DNA from: Halobacillus hunanensis
GTDB taxonomy: Bacteria > Bacillota > Bacilli > Bacillales > Halobacillaceae
Reading direction: 5' to 3'
Assembly: GCF_900166655.1 (NCBI RefSeq)
Contig: NZ_FVZB01000006.1
Coordinates: 310,001 to 374,000, forward strand
Length of the DNA stretch: 64,000 nucleotides
The translations under genes and the position numbers were made by a program. Positions 54,249 through 63,810 of the stretch are shown here, piece by piece (position 1 is the stretch's first letter; each line of letters opens with the position of its first letter). Under the pieces are notes generated by a model. That model saw only the letters and a program-made list of their open reading frames with translations, was not told the origin of the DNA and made no database searches.

Positions 54249-55574
54249 ATGACTAAGACTAATGGTTCGGAAAGTACTAAGAAACTTCAATGGTGGCAGC
54301 TCTCTCTTATTGGAGTAGGCTGCATCATCGGCACTGGGTTTTTCCTTGGTTCATCTTTAGCGATTCGAAATGCCGGTCCAGCTGTCCTGGTTGCATTCAT
54401 TCTAGCTGCCATCGGTACGTATATCGTCTTTCAAGCACTCGCAAAACTTACAGCCGCACACCCAGAAAAAGGTTCGTTCCGGTCTTATGCAAAAAAAGCC
54501 TTTGGCAGGTGGGCTGGTTTTAGTAATGGCTGGGTGTACTGGTCGTCAGAATTATTGATAATGGGCAGTCAGTTAACAGCTCTCGCTATATTTTCTCAAT
54601 ACTGGTTTCCGAACCTGCCTCTCTGGCTGTTGTCAACCATATTTGGAGTACTAGGGATAGGGGTAATATGTACAGGTGTAGCTGGATTCGAACGTGTTGA
54701 AAACATTTTTGCCGTCATAAAGACAGCTGCCATTTTCATGTTCATCATCATTGCAATTCTGCCACTGACCGGGCTCCTATCCGAAAGCCGTCCGGAACAG
54801 TCGCTCCATTTAGGATATACAGAGTTATTTCCAGAAGGTTTAACCGGAGTTTGGACGGCTTTACTTTTTGCCTTTTACGCGTTTGGTGGTATTGAAGTAA
54901 TGGGGATTATGGCAAACGAATTGAAGGACCCTAAAGATGCTTCAAAGTCAGGCAGAATAATGCTCTTTCTTCTCGGGATCATTTACGTCGTTTCTTTAGG
55001 ACTAGCTTTATTTCTAATTCCATGGGAGCAGTTCAATCCGGATGAGAGTCCTTTTATTACCGCCTTAATTCCTTTTCATTTATCGTTTGCTCCTCACGTA
55101 TTCAATGGAGCCCTGATTATTGCAGGATTTTCTACGATGGTGGCTTCTTTATATGCAATCACATCGATCCTTGCCACTTTGTCTGAAGACGGTGATGCTC
55201 CAGCTTATTTTGCTGTCAAAGGTAAACGTGACGTTCCTATTCATGCCTTGTTTCTCACGATATCCGGACTTGGTGCCTCAATCCTGGTTGCCCTGCTCCT
55301 GCCTGAGAAGGTTTTTGAATATTTGACGACAGCTGCCGGTTTAATGCTTCTCTACAACTGGCTGTTCATCTTATTTTCCTATAAAAAGTTGATGAATTTA
55401 ACTAAGGTGGAGCGTGTAACGCGTGGTGCGGGAATCCTTTTAATCGCAGCTGCAGTCAGTGGAACATTTTTCGATTCCGTCAGTCGTATAGGATTTTTCA
55501 TCAGCCTGATGTTTTTAGTAGTCATAAGTACGATTACGTTTATGATGAGGAAAAAATGGCGTCATCAGCAGTAG
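54249..55574 (+). CDS. APC-family amino acid permease
   Basis: 441 residues with 12 membrane helices. Helix 1 carries GVGCIIGTGFFLGSSLAI, the substrate carboxylate-binding loop, and helix 6-7 includes FYAFGGIEVMGIMANELKDP. Similar to the AnsP/GabP/LysP subgroup. CGGAGG lies nine bases before the ATG. Amino acid specificity cannot be assigned. It is convergent with the LysE exporter gene, with no terminator beyond six bases apart. Confidence 0.9.
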   Translation: MTKTNGSESTKKLQWWQLSLIGVGCIIGTGFFLGSSLAIRNAGPAVLVAFILAAIGTYIVFQALAKLTAAHPEKGSFRSYAKKAFGRWAGFSNGWVYWSSELLIMGSQLTALAIFSQYWFPNLPLWLLSTIFGVLGIGVICTGVAGFERVENIFAVIKTAAIFMFIIIAILPLTGLLSESRPEQSLHLGYTELFPEGLTGVWTALLFAFYAFGGIEVMGIMANELKDPKDASKSGRIMLFLLGIIYVVSLGLALFLIPWEQFNPDESPFITALIPFHLSFAPHVFNGALIIAGFSTMVASLYAITSILATLSEDGDAPAYFAVKGKRDVPIHALFLTISGLGASILVALLLPEKVFEYLTTAAGLMLLYNWLFILFSYKKLMNLTKVERVTRGAGILLIAAAVSGTFFDSVSRIGFFISLMFLVVISTITFMMRKKWRHQQ

Positions 55575-55580
55575 CTTGTA

Positions 55581-56219
55581 CTAGAATTGGAGCAGCAATT
55601 TAACCGCCTGATAGCCAAAGTAACCAGCAAAGCCAAACATGCAGAAGCCTGACAAGATAGATATACCTTTTAAAGCACGGGTGGTAAGAAACTTTCTAAA
55701 CCCGCTGGAAACAAAGGCCATGGTAATATCCCACAACATCAAACCAATGATAATAGCTGCCCCGTACAAAATTAGATGAAGCTGATCATATTGGGTAATC
55801 GTATTGGCTAATACAGATCCATAGATCCCAAGCCAAAACAATATGGACAGCGGATTAGTAACCGAGATGAGAAATCCGGTTGCAAATGTTCTCTTTAAAG
55901 GATCCTTATTCCCTTTTTGACGTACTTCAAGTTTCTGTGAGCTAGTAATACTTTCAACCCCTGTGTAGATGAGGACGAAGGCACCAAAAGACCATAGAAA
56001 TGTTTTCATAAACGGCATGTCCAGAAAGTGAATGACCCCAAAGAAAACGGCTAAGATATACAGCAATTCGCCAACAATTGATCCTAACCCGATTACCCAT
56101 GAGTGGAAAAAACCATTCTTAATGCCCTGATCTATTTGCGCTGCATTGATCGGACCAATTGGCGCTGCCAGGGATAATCCTAGAAAAATATAACTAAGGA
56201 ATACTACCAATCCTTTCAC
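55581..56219 (-). CDS. LysE-family amino acid exporter
   Basis: 212 residues, six membrane helices. The N-terminal GLSLAAPIGPINAAQIDQGI is the LysE signature (P-x-G-P). Members export lysine, threonine or other amino acids. Only six bases separate its stop from that of the convergent permease. Confidence 0.9.
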   Translation of the reverse strand: MKGLVVFLSYIFLGLSLAAPIGPINAAQIDQGIKNGFFHSWVIGLGSIVGELLYILAVFFGVIHFLDMPFMKTFLWSFGAFVLIYTGVESITSSQKLEVRQKGNKDPLKRTFATGFLISVTNPLSILFWLGIYGSVLANTITQYDQLHLILYGAAIIIGLMLWDITMAFVSSGFRKFLTTRALKGISILSGFCMFGFAGYFGYQAVKLLLQF

Positions 56220-56303
56220 TCCTCTAAAATGTGACTAGCTTGTACCAAATGTATTCGGCAATCAGTCATTGTATTACTATGGAGTGAAGGGTTTAAAACA
56301 CAG

Positions 56304-56335
56304 CAAAAAACACATTGTGCCACCACAATGTGTTC
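56304..56335 (-). terminator. Terminator after the 78-residue protein gene
   Basis: Perfect stem AACACATTGTG / CACAATGTGTT, four-base loop; A run on the left gives a minus-strand U tract. Confidence 0.88.
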
Positions 56336-56341
56336 TCATCC

Positions 56342-56578
56342 TTATCGGTTATTCGCCTGGTTCGTTTCTTCTATCAGTCTCAATAGATCTTTAGCCTTTT
56401 GAATTTGTTGTGCATGTTCCTGCGTGTTCATTGATGGATCGCGGTTTGCTTTGGCAAGTTCTTCTTCCGCTAATTTCACATGCTCTTGAGCTTCAACGAA
56501 CCCGGCACGGTCTTCCTGCGCTCGTTCAACTGCACGCTGTGCATTATTCAATTGATTAGTCAGATGATTCATGTCCAT
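56342..56578 (-). CDS. Small coiled-coil protein of unknown function
   Basis: 78 residues, very rich in Ala, Gln, Glu and Asn, predicted as two or three long helices with heptad-like spacing (NNAQRAVERAQEDRAGFVEA). No membrane segment or signal peptide. It resembles in size and composition the small DUF2564/DUF3813-type proteins of Bacillaceae, some of which are sporulation associated, but no firm assignment is made. GGAGGGATCAC precedes the ATG and a terminator follows. Confidence 0.75.
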   Translation of the reverse strand: MDMNHLTNQLNNAQRAVERAQEDRAGFVEAQEHVKLAEEELAKANRDPSMNTQEHAQQIQKAKDLLRLIEETNQANNR

Positions 56579-56831
56579 AGTGATCCCTCCTGTCTACTCT
56601 TTAATTTTGTTTGATTAGCCAATTTTATTCATATAAATGAATTTCATCATTCTCAACTTTTGCACGGCAAGGGGCTTGGCAAGTAAAAAGGAAGCACATC
56701 TCACGTCTAGGCAATCGACTCATATTAATCAGCCTTTTGTTTAAACTTGAGCATATCTTCGGGTTCATAGGACGATCTGGTTGCGGCATAGCCATTAACT
56801 AAGGGAGGGGATCGATCTGGTTTATGTTCAA

Positions 56832-57659
56832 GTGGAGGCAAAACAAATTGTGGAGTCCTTTTATGATTACGGATACACGAACCGAGAGACTTTGAGGATA
56901 AGAAGGTTTTATGATTATTTTGGTTATGTTGAAGGATGTCCGTTGGTCGAAGAAATAGCTGACAGTCAATATCGTCTCATTACCTGTAAAGAGAATTTCG
57001 ACTTTTACCGAGAACATGACATTGAAGAGCCATTCCTATGCATATGTAAAACTTTCTCTAACGATAATGAACGTTACTTGGAAGTTTTAAAACATTTAGT
57101 GGATAGCAAAGCGAATTCCTTATTTAATGATAAATACCACATTGTTGATAAGCTCCTGTTGAACCACTACACCCTCTCCGAAATCTCTAAACACATCCAA
57201 ATCCCTGTCAGTGAATTACTCAAATTTAACTACCGCGAAGACAAATATAAACCTTATCTTGAATTAGCTCGGCGAAGAAGGGTTAAGACCTGTATGGACG
57301 ATGCCGTGACGTTTCTTAAAAGAAGGCACTATTTTAAAGGGAATGCAGAATTGTACCTTTTACAGTTGGTGCTGGGAAAAGCCGATTTGCCACGCCCTAT
57401 TACTTACCAAACTTGGATGATTGCTAAAGATATACTTGAAGAGATCTGTGAAACTTTTGATCAGCTTCATTGGGAAAATCAATGTAAAATGATCTTTAAA
57501 ATTTGTTCAAATGGTAAGAATCAACTCACTTCTTTTTATAAGAAAGAGGGGGAGGAATTAGTTGAAAGGCAGAACCGCAGCAGAAGTCAACTACCCATGA
57601 TCACAATACAATCACGCGGTCGCCAAAAAAATGCTCGTCTCCCACGTATTTATACGTAG
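56832..57659 (+). CDS. Unrecognised 275-residue protein with a central helix-turn-helix-like segment
   Basis: A soluble, basic and aromatic-rich protein of unknown family. The central LLLNHYTLSEISKHIQIPVS resembles a helix-turn-helix; an Arg-rich tract (ARRRRVKTC) follows; the C-terminus is Arg/Ser-rich and its codons run into the terminator. The start is uncertain: GTG at 56832 has no ribosome site, whereas AGGGAGGGG at about 56801-56810 sits six bases before an in-frame CTG at 56817 and also before an out-of-frame ATG at 56824. A DNA- or RNA-binding role is possible but unproven. Confidence 0.65.
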   Translation: MEAKQIVESFYDYGYTNRETLRIRRFYDYFGYVEGCPLVEEIADSQYRLITCKENFDFYREHDIEEPFLCICKTFSNDNERYLEVLKHLVDSKANSLFNDKYHIVDKLLLNHYTLSEISKHIQIPVSELLKFNYREDKYKPYLELARRRRVKTCMDDAVTFLKRRHYFKGNAELYLLQLVLGKADLPRPITYQTWMIAKDILEEICETFDQLHWENQCKMIFKICSNGKNQLTSFYKKEGEELVERQNRSRSQLPMITIQSRGRQKNARLPRIYT

Positions 57660-57673
57660 GAAAACGAGCATTA
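57629..57673. terminator. Bidirectional terminator overlapping the end of the unrecognised gene
   Basis: ATGCTCGT pairs with ACGAGCAT, with an internal CCCACGTA / TACGTAGG arm. It overlaps the last ten codons of the plus-strand gene and precedes the EamA stop. Confidence 0.75.
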
Positions 57674-57676
57674 TCG

Positions 57677-58606
57677 TTAAGCAGATCGAGCACGTCTTCT
57701 TCTTCTTCTTCGATTAATCAGAAATTCGAAAGCACCTGTCCCGATCAATACCCCACATACAATCAATACGAGACCAATAATATGACTGATCCTAATCGAT
57801 TCATTTAGGAACAGTGCCGCTCCAACCAATGCAAAAAATGTATTAAAGTTGATAAATATAGCTGATTCAGATGGCCCGACTTGTTTGATAGCAAAGTTAT
57901 ATACCATGTGACCAAATGCTGTACAAATAAGGGCGCTAAACAAGAAAATTAAGATTAACTTGCCATCCACAAGCTTAAAAATTTGTGCTGGATTCGATTC
58001 CACAAACATACTCGTGATAAAAATAAAAACCGACCCGATCACCATCATATATCCTGTTAGCAAACGAGGATCAAGATCCGGGTTCAATTTACTAATCAAA
58101 ATAAAACTGAATGCCTGGACGGCTATAGAAATAAACACCATAACATCACCGATCGACACAGCCGTCATCCCGCCAGCGCCAGTCAAAGTGGTGACCATCA
58201 CTCCAACAAAACCAAGTGCGAAACCAAAACTCTTGAAATACGTCACTTTTTTACTCAACAACAATGTCGACAAAACCATCGTGAGCAATGGTCCCATTCC
58301 AACAATCAATCCTGCATTAACCCCAGAGGTGTACAGAAGTCCAAGGGCCATGAAACTGTGGTGGGCAATCACATTAAAGATCGAAATATAAAAAATGATC
58401 CAAGCTTCCTTTTTTGTTGGCAGCCGAAGAATTCCCATGAATGCCAGAACGATTAACACAGCAATCCCTGCCGTGAAAATTCTGAACGCGGTTAGAAGAA
58501 TGGGGTCAACAGCTGATACAAGTACTTTGATAGCAGAGACGTTGAATCCCCATAACATCATGACGAGCATGAGCAAAAAGTAGATTTTTCTCAAATTTAT
58601 CACCAA
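57677..58606 (-). CDS. EamA/DMT-family transporter
   Basis: 309 residues with ten membrane helices in two EamA repeats (about residues 5-140 and 150-285). It ends in a very basic tail rich in Arg. DMT members export metabolites or amino acids. The start is uncertain among TTG 58606, GTG 58603 and TTG 58594; no strong ribosome site is visible. Confidence 0.88.
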   Translation of the reverse strand: MVINLRKIYFLLMLVMMLWGFNVSAIKVLVSAVDPILLTAFRIFTAGIAVLIVLAFMGILRLPTKKEAWIIFYISIFNVIAHHSFMALGLLYTSGVNAGLIVGMGPLLTMVLSTLLLSKKVTYFKSFGFALGFVGVMVTTLTGAGGMTAVSIGDVMVFISIAVQAFSFILISKLNPDLDPRLLTGYMMVIGSVFIFITSMFVESNPAQIFKLVDGKLILIFLFSALICTAFGHMVYNFAIKQVGPSESAIFINFNTFFALVGAALFLNESIRISHIIGLVLIVCGVLIGTGAFEFLINRRRRRRRARSA

Positions 58607-58700
58607 AATTCTATAACGTTAAAGAGTATATTCCTCCACTATACCACTTGTAGTGAAAGTTGTGGGAATAAATTGCACCAGCTTCTTCAAAAGAACTATT

Positions 58701-58737
58701 AAAAAAAGAGCCCTCCCCAAAAAAGGAGGGCCCTCTT
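58701..58737 (-). terminator. Terminator after the M28 peptidase gene
   Basis: GAGCCCTCC pairs with GGAGGGCCCTC around an A-rich loop; the run of A on the left gives the minus-strand U tract. Confidence 0.8.
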
Positions 58738-58755
58738 CAAGTTCAATCGAATCAA

Positions 58756-60105
58756 TCACTTGTTCCCTACAATCTGATAGACCGAGGCTCCAATTAATTC
58801 CCCAATTTCCTGAAGACGTTCTTCACTAACATGTTCCAGGACATCTTGAGGAGTATGATAGTATGGTTCAAGATCTGCAGTCCCTGGTTCACGCCGGATA
58901 AAGTTTACAGATGGGATTCCTCCTTCATAGAAGGATACATGATCTGAAGCACCGCGCTTGTAAAGGGTTAAAGGTGAAGGAGTATCTAGTCGCTGAGCAG
59001 CGGCAACAGCGGTTTCCGATACAATATTGGATTGACCGTCAAGCGTGTTCATATAGATAGAAGTGGCCTGATCCCAATCAGTGCCTACCATATCGAGGTT
59101 AAAGTTACCAGTGCTCCTCTTCACTTCGTCCTCCGACAGTTCGCTCACATAATGCTTAGACCCTACAAGTCCGATCTCCTCGGCACCAAAAAACACAAAA
59201 CGAAGCTCTTTATCCAATGGGTAACTTTTTAAAATCCGCGCAAGTTCAAGAACAACGCTTGTCCCAGATGCATTGTCATTAGCCCCCGGTGCATACTGAA
59301 CACTATCATAATGGGCGGTAACATGAAGGATATCCGGATCTTCTACATGTTTCGGCGTACGTGTTGCGATAATATTTTGGGATGTACTGTTTTCAAATCG
59401 TTCAATCGTCAAAGTAACCTCTGAATTGGATGGTAAAACGTCATTAAGCAGGGCTTCACCACTTACTTTTGTAATCCCTGCAACAGGTACAGATGCTTCA
59501 TAATCTCCGAGTGACATGTTAAGCGGAGCAGATCCTTTCTGATTATTATAAATAATCACACCAACAGCCCCAGCCTCCGTTGCATTTTTAATCTTATTTG
59601 CAAAAGTCAGTTCCCCGCGTGAAATGAGAGCGATTTTACCTTCCACTTCCGATGTGAAATCTTCTGGAAACCCTAGTTCCGCATCATACAAACTCCCCGA
59701 TAACCCTGCTTCATCAGTTGAAGCAGATCCGGCGGGAATATTGACACGCACCTCATTTCCATTAGCTTCAAGTGTTCCCATTAGGCGGTCAGGAATAGAA
59801 AACTCTTGAACCTCTATATCAAAGCCATAGGAGGTTAATAGATTTTTAATATATGAGGCCGCCTTTTCCTCCTCTTCCGTACCTGCTACACGTGGTCCAA
59901 GCTGTTCGCTTAAGAATTGAATATGCCGCATCGAGCGTTCTGCCTTGAATCTTTTAATCACCTTTTGATCAAAGGCGTGTTTGTACTCAGTGGCCTCGGC
60001 CTGTACTGTAGATGTTCCGAAAGTCGGTGAATATGCAAAACTGCTGGCAAGCAGCACCGCAGACAAAACAACGGCTGCACTCTTATTTTTCCTCAACAAT
60101 ATCAC
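58756..60105 (-). CDS. Secreted M28-family zinc aminopeptidase with PA domain
   Basis: 449 residues. A Sec signal peptide (AAVVLSAVLLASSFAYSPTF) is followed by the peptidase domain interrupted by a PA insert (about 135-235, with GAVGVIIYNNQKGSAPLNMS). Zinc ligands are His/Asp in AHYDSVQYAPGANDNASGTS, Glu-Glu in FFGAEEIGLVGSKHY, Asp in FNLDMVGTDW and His in YYHTPQDVLEH. It resembles YwaD-type extracellular leucine aminopeptidases. Acts outside the cell on peptides; it complements the M6 protease for extracellular protein use. Confidence 0.93.
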   Translation of the reverse strand: MILLRKNKSAAVVLSAVLLASSFAYSPTFGTSTVQAEATEYKHAFDQKVIKRFKAERSMRHIQFLSEQLGPRVAGTEEEEKAASYIKNLLTSYGFDIEVQEFSIPDRLMGTLEANGNEVRVNIPAGSASTDEAGLSGSLYDAELGFPEDFTSEVEGKIALISRGELTFANKIKNATEAGAVGVIIYNNQKGSAPLNMSLGDYEASVPVAGITKVSGEALLNDVLPSNSEVTLTIERFENSTSQNIIATRTPKHVEDPDILHVTAHYDSVQYAPGANDNASGTSVVLELARILKSYPLDKELRFVFFGAEEIGLVGSKHYVSELSEDEVKRSTGNFNLDMVGTDWDQATSIYMNTLDGQSNIVSETAVAAAQRLDTPSPLTLYKRGASDHVSFYEGGIPSVNFIRREPGTADLEPYYHTPQDVLEHVSEERLQEIGELIGASVYQIVGNK

Positions 60106-60265
60106 TCCTTGATAGAATTATTATATGTAAGCCTAATAGTTTCCCTGCTATATTATCGTTTAGATACCCATTTTCAAAATTCCTTCTCAATTGGTAAAAA
60201 CAGGAGGTATGACATATCCCTTTTAAAACCATGTAGTAATTAATCCCCACTACGTTCAAGCACAT

Positions 60266-60307
60266 AAAAAAAGTGAAATACTTATTGAAAGATAAGCATT
60301 CCACTTC
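60266..60307 (-). terminator. Terminator after the YczE-type gene
   Basis: AAGTGAAATACTTAT pairs with ATAAGCATTCCACTT (two mismatches), A run on the left. Confidence 0.75.
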
Positions 60308-60330
60308 ATTTATACAAGCACTGATAGATG

Positions 60331-60966
60331 TTAAATCGATTTAACCTTTTTGTTTGCATGACCAGTCTCTGAACTCCTATACAAAAACCTGGTTACTTTT
60401 TGGAAGGAGAGCTGGAAAATCGGGCTTTGAATGAATGTATAGATAAACGTAAAAACGAAAACAGGGCCCCCTAATAAAAGTCCCACAATTAATACCATAC
60501 TCTCTACTGCTATTCTCGTTTTACTAATGGAATAACCGAGTTTATCAGATAACGAAAGCATAAATCCGTCTCGTGGGCCCGCGCCAAAGCCGGCAGCAGA
60601 ATACATTCCTCCGCCAATCCCCATTAATATGATCCCTGTAAGTAAAACGACCACATCCATTACACCAGAAGAGGAAACAGGGAAGATATCAATAAAAAGA
60701 AACAGATCAATCATCGGCCCCACTGCAATGGCATTAATTAATGTTCCAACCCTAATATATTGTCGGTCAACTATTAATGATACAAGTACTAGTGATAAAC
60801 CAACTAGTAGATTCCACATGCCTATAGTTAAGCCAAACTTTTCAAAAAACGCTATATTCAACACATCCCAAGGGTGAATACCGAGGTACTGCACTTGAAT
60901 CGCTACCGAAATTCCGTAACTAAATAAAATAAGGCCCAGTGCAAAGAAAAGTAATTTTAACCTCAT
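60331..60966 (-). CDS. YczE/YyaS/YitT-family membrane protein
   Basis: 211 residues from the ATG at 60966, supported by GAGGCG six bases upstream; the TTG at 60984 lies within that site. Five membrane helices with GIHPWDVLNIAFFEKFGLTI, GGGMYSAAGFGAGPRDGFML and a basic C-terminus ending KKVKSI. YczE-like proteins are of unknown function; one is needed for surfactin activity in Bacillus. No relation to the neighbours is evident. Confidence 0.87.
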   Translation of the reverse strand: MRLKLLFFALGLILFSYGISVAIQVQYLGIHPWDVLNIAFFEKFGLTIGMWNLLVGLSLVLVSLIVDRQYIRVGTLINAIAVGPMIDLFLFIDIFPVSSSGVMDVVVLLTGIILMGIGGGMYSAAGFGAGPRDGFMLSLSDKLGYSISKTRIAVESMVLIVGLLLGGPVFVFTFIYTFIQSPIFQLSFQKVTRFLYRSSETGHANKKVKSI

Positions 60967-61201
60967 AAACTTCGCCTCTTTCAAATGTAAAGTCTATTCA
61001 TCTTATCTTATAATCAGAAAATTGGAAATGGAAATGAACTTTTATGCTTTCTATTTCTTAGAAAAATGAGAAGTGTAAGTGAGTGCAAAACCAGTAGTTT
61101 TCGCAATGTACTTAATTGAATTTTCAGTAATTTTAATGGACGACTTTTTCACATTAATGCGTAAAATTAAGAATCTGCTAGCATTTCAAATCATGTGCTG
61201 G

Positions 61202-61217
61202 ATGAAAACGCTTAAAC
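61202..61217. promoter_or_regulatory. cre-like box upstream of gapN-like gene
   Basis: ATGAAAACGCTTAAAC keeps the AAAACGCTT core of cre, with two mismatches in the right half, about 85 bases before the start. Confidence 0.45.
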
Positions 61218-61300
61218 GCAAAATGTTATCGCTTTTATAAGATTTGATGTTCTATTTTATTTATTTAATAATCAGAATAATCTTTATATTGTTAGGAGTG

Positions 61301-62698
61301 ATGACTATTAGTGTTACAGTCACAAATGAAAAGGAAGTATATTCAGTAACTGGAAATGAAGTGCTAGGCTCACATCCATTGTTGTCCCAAAAGGAGGTAG
61401 ATCATGCGATTCACAAAGCAGATCAGGCTCAAAACAACTGGGCGGAAACGGAAGTTTATAAACGAGCAGATATTCTGCATGATTGGGCAGACCGTTTAGC
61501 CAATAGAAAGGAACAAATCGGTGAAATGATCTCTAAAGAAGTAGGAAAAAACCGTTCTTCCGCAGTAAAAGAGGTCGTCCGAACAGCAGATCTAATCCGT
61601 TACACAGCTGAAGAAGGCTGTAGAATCCATGGGGACATGCTGCGAGGGGATTCCTTCCGTGGCGGAAGCTCTAAAAAAATGGCTATAGTTGAACGCGAAC
61701 CTCTTGGTATCGTATTGGCAATTTCTCCATTTAACTATCCTGTAAACTTAGCAGCCTCAAAAATTGCCCCAGCTTTGATGGCCGGAAATGGCGTCATTTT
61801 CAAGCCTGCTTCACAAGGTACTTTAAGTGGCCAACTAATGATTGAAGCTTTACTTGAAACAGAAATACACCATGACCTCGTCCAATGTATCACAGGAAAA
61901 GGCTCTGAGATTGGCGATTTCCTTGTTACTCACCCACAGGTCAGTATGATTACGTTCACCGGAAGTACTGCTACAGGCCAATCCATTTCTAAAAAAGCAA
62001 AAATGATTCCTGTGGTTCTCGAATTAGGAGGTAAAGACCCAGCCATTGTTCTCGATGATGCCGATCTTGACTTGGCTGCAGATCAAATTGTCAGCGGGGC
62101 CTTTTCCTACTCGGGACAGCGATGTACTGCTATCAAGCGAGTATTAGTCGGTGAGAAAGCAGCCGATAAACTTACAGAAAAAATCAAACAAAAAGTTGAA
62201 GGATTAACAGTTGGAAATCCGGAAGACGACGCTGCCGTTACACCATTAATTGATAATCATGCGGCTGATTTTGTACAAGACTTAATCGATGATGCCTTAC
62301 AAAATGGAGCAGAACTTGTTACAGGCAATAAACGAGCAGACAATTTAATTTATCCTACATTGCTCGATCACGTACACCCACACATGAAAGTTGCTTTGGA
62401 AGAACCTTTTGGTCCCGTTCTCCCAATTATTCGTGTACAGGATGAGGTTGATCTTGTTTCTATCGCCAATGAATCAGATTATGGTCTTCAAGCCAGTGTT
62501 TTTACAGCTGATGTTCAGAAGGCCATGGACATCGGAACAAAACTTAACGTTGGTTCCATCCAATATAATGCAAAAACGGAACGGGGGCCCGATCATTTCC
62601 CCTTCATCGGTGCGAAAAACTCCGGCCTCGGCTCACAAGGGATCCGCCGCAGCATCGAATCCATGACACGAGACAAACTATTCGTACTAAATATGTAA
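61301..62698 (+). CDS. gapN: NADP-dependent glyceraldehyde-3-phosphate dehydrogenase-type ALDH
   Basis: 465 residues of the aldehyde dehydrogenase superfamily. The catalytic Cys is in SYSGQRCTAIKRVLV, the general-base Glu in VLELGGKDPAIVL and the NADP region in ISPFNYPVNLAASKIAPALM. The C-terminal NAKTERGPDHFPFIGAKNSG is diagnostic of GapN, which oxidises G3P to 3-phosphoglycerate with NADPH formation. The start is placed at ATG 61301 next to TAGGAGTG; spacing is short, and the longer frame from 61244 adds a hydrophobic leader without a ribosome site and is doubted. Confidence 0.88.
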   Translation: MTISVTVTNEKEVYSVTGNEVLGSHPLLSQKEVDHAIHKADQAQNNWAETEVYKRADILHDWADRLANRKEQIGEMISKEVGKNRSSAVKEVVRTADLIRYTAEEGCRIHGDMLRGDSFRGGSSKKMAIVEREPLGIVLAISPFNYPVNLAASKIAPALMAGNGVIFKPASQGTLSGQLMIEALLETEIHHDLVQCITGKGSEIGDFLVTHPQVSMITFTGSTATGQSISKKAKMIPVVLELGGKDPAIVLDDADLDLAADQIVSGAFSYSGQRCTAIKRVLVGEKAADKLTEKIKQKVEGLTVGNPEDDAAVTPLIDNHAADFVQDLIDDALQNGAELVTGNKRADNLIYPTLLDHVHPHMKVALEEPFGPVLPIIRVQDEVDLVSIANESDYGLQASVFTADVQKAMDIGTKLNVGSIQYNAKTERGPDHFPFIGAKNSGLGSQGIRRSIESMTRDKLFVLNM

Positions 62699-62707
62699 CC
62701 CATAAAG

Positions 62708-62750
62708 TACCACCTCAGGTCATCCAAAATTTGGATGACCTGAGGTGGTA
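62708..62750. repeat. Dispersed palindromic repeat, copy 3
   Basis: Perfect inverted repeat with 21-base arms (62708-62728, 62730-62750) and a single-base loop, core CCACCTCAGGTCATCC identical to copies 1 and 2. It lies between two convergent genes and has an A run at its right, so it may double as a terminator. Confidence 0.95.
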
Positions 62751-62762
62751 AAAAAATCCATA

Positions 62763-63752
62763 CTATTGCTTCTCCACTAATGCGTCGGCAACTTCGATCG
62801 CCAGCCGCTCAGCGGATAAAGGACCGGCGAATGTTCCCATATCACCGGGAAGTTTATACGTGCGATCATCTTGTACAAATTCGAGGTTCGTCCATGCCGG
62901 GTTATCAGCAAATTGGTTTGTAAAGATATTATCATCTTGTTGTACAAGATAGAAGAAATGGCTGTTTTGATAATTTTGCAGTGCTTCAACAGAAGTCGAA
63001 ATGAATCCATAAATCTCCGGCTGTTTAGTTTCGACCGCATTCGCCACTCCCATTTGTTCCAGCACACCAGCTACAACAGAATTATCTGTAAACAACCTCA
63101 TAATCGGGGAGTTCTGTGAAGTGAAGGCCTGGGTGACTACGGCTTCGATGTCAGATAATCCAGCTTCTTCTATCCGTTTCCCCTGATCTTTAAATGTTTG
63201 CTCCAACTCCTGCTTCACTTCCTCAGCCTTTTCCTGTTTATCAAATATTTTGGCCACAGCATCAAATTCATTCAACATATGCTGATACTGGTCGTCCACT
63301 CCTTCTTCTGAATAAGGAGCAAACAATACAGTTGGAGCTATCGATTCAAGTTCTTCTATAATGGTTTCATGGCGGTATTTAGCTCCAATGATAAGGTCAG
63401 GCTTTAATCGAGCAATCGCCTCTAAATTCGGTTCTGCACGTGTCCCCACATCCTCTGTAGATTCAGAGAGCGGTTCACCTACATTGATCCATTTATTATA
63501 ACCTTCAACATCTGATACACCGACAGGTTCAATCCCTAATGGCAGCATATGCTCTACATAAGTCCATTCCAGAACTACAACCCTTTGCGGAACACCTTGT
63601 ATTGATTTCTCTCCCATCCCTGTATCAACCGTAACAGAACGCTCAGACTCACTTTCCGCTGAGCTGTCTTTCGCTTCTTGATCGCTTTTATTACAAGCTG
63701 CCAGTATAGCTAGTATAAGTATTACAATAAGCAGACCAAGTTTTTTCATCAT
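62763..63752 (-). CDS. Iron-siderophore ABC transporter substrate-binding lipoprotein
   Basis: 329 residues. Lipoprotein signal with lipobox LAAC near residue 19, then a FhuD/FepB-type periplasmic-binding domain (VVVLEWTYVEHMLPLGIEPV, LEAIARLKPDLIIGAKYRHE). It would capture ferric siderophores such as citrate or hydroxamate forms. A Fur-box palindrome lies 60-90 bases upstream. The permeases and ATPase are not adjacent in this window. The start could be either of two adjacent Met codons. Confidence 0.92.
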   Translation of the reverse strand: MMKKLGLLIVILILAILAACNKSDQEAKDSSAESESERSVTVDTGMGEKSIQGVPQRVVVLEWTYVEHMLPLGIEPVGVSDVEGYNKWINVGEPLSESTEDVGTRAEPNLEAIARLKPDLIIGAKYRHETIIEELESIAPTVLFAPYSEEGVDDQYQHMLNEFDAVAKIFDKQEKAEEVKQELEQTFKDQGKRIEEAGLSDIEAVVTQAFTSQNSPIMRLFTDNSVVAGVLEQMGVANAVETKQPEIYGFISTSVEALQNYQNSHFFYLVQQDDNIFTNQFADNPAWTNLEFVQDDRTYKLPGDMGTFAGPLSAERLAIEVADALVEKQ

Positions 63753-63810
63753 TTATCATCCACTCCATTAACTTATTTCAATCGGATCTAAAAACATTAT
63801 GTATAATTTC

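Noticed and set aside
60083-60304. Minus-strand 73-residue frame upstream of the M28 peptidase
   Set aside because: Overlaps the peptidase start and the YczE terminator; composition is not protein-like and there is no ribosome site.
61244-61300. Hydrophobic N-terminal extension of the GapN-type protein
   Set aside because: No ribosome site before 61244, and cytosolic GapN enzymes have no membrane leader; the ATG at 61301 fits the family N-terminus.
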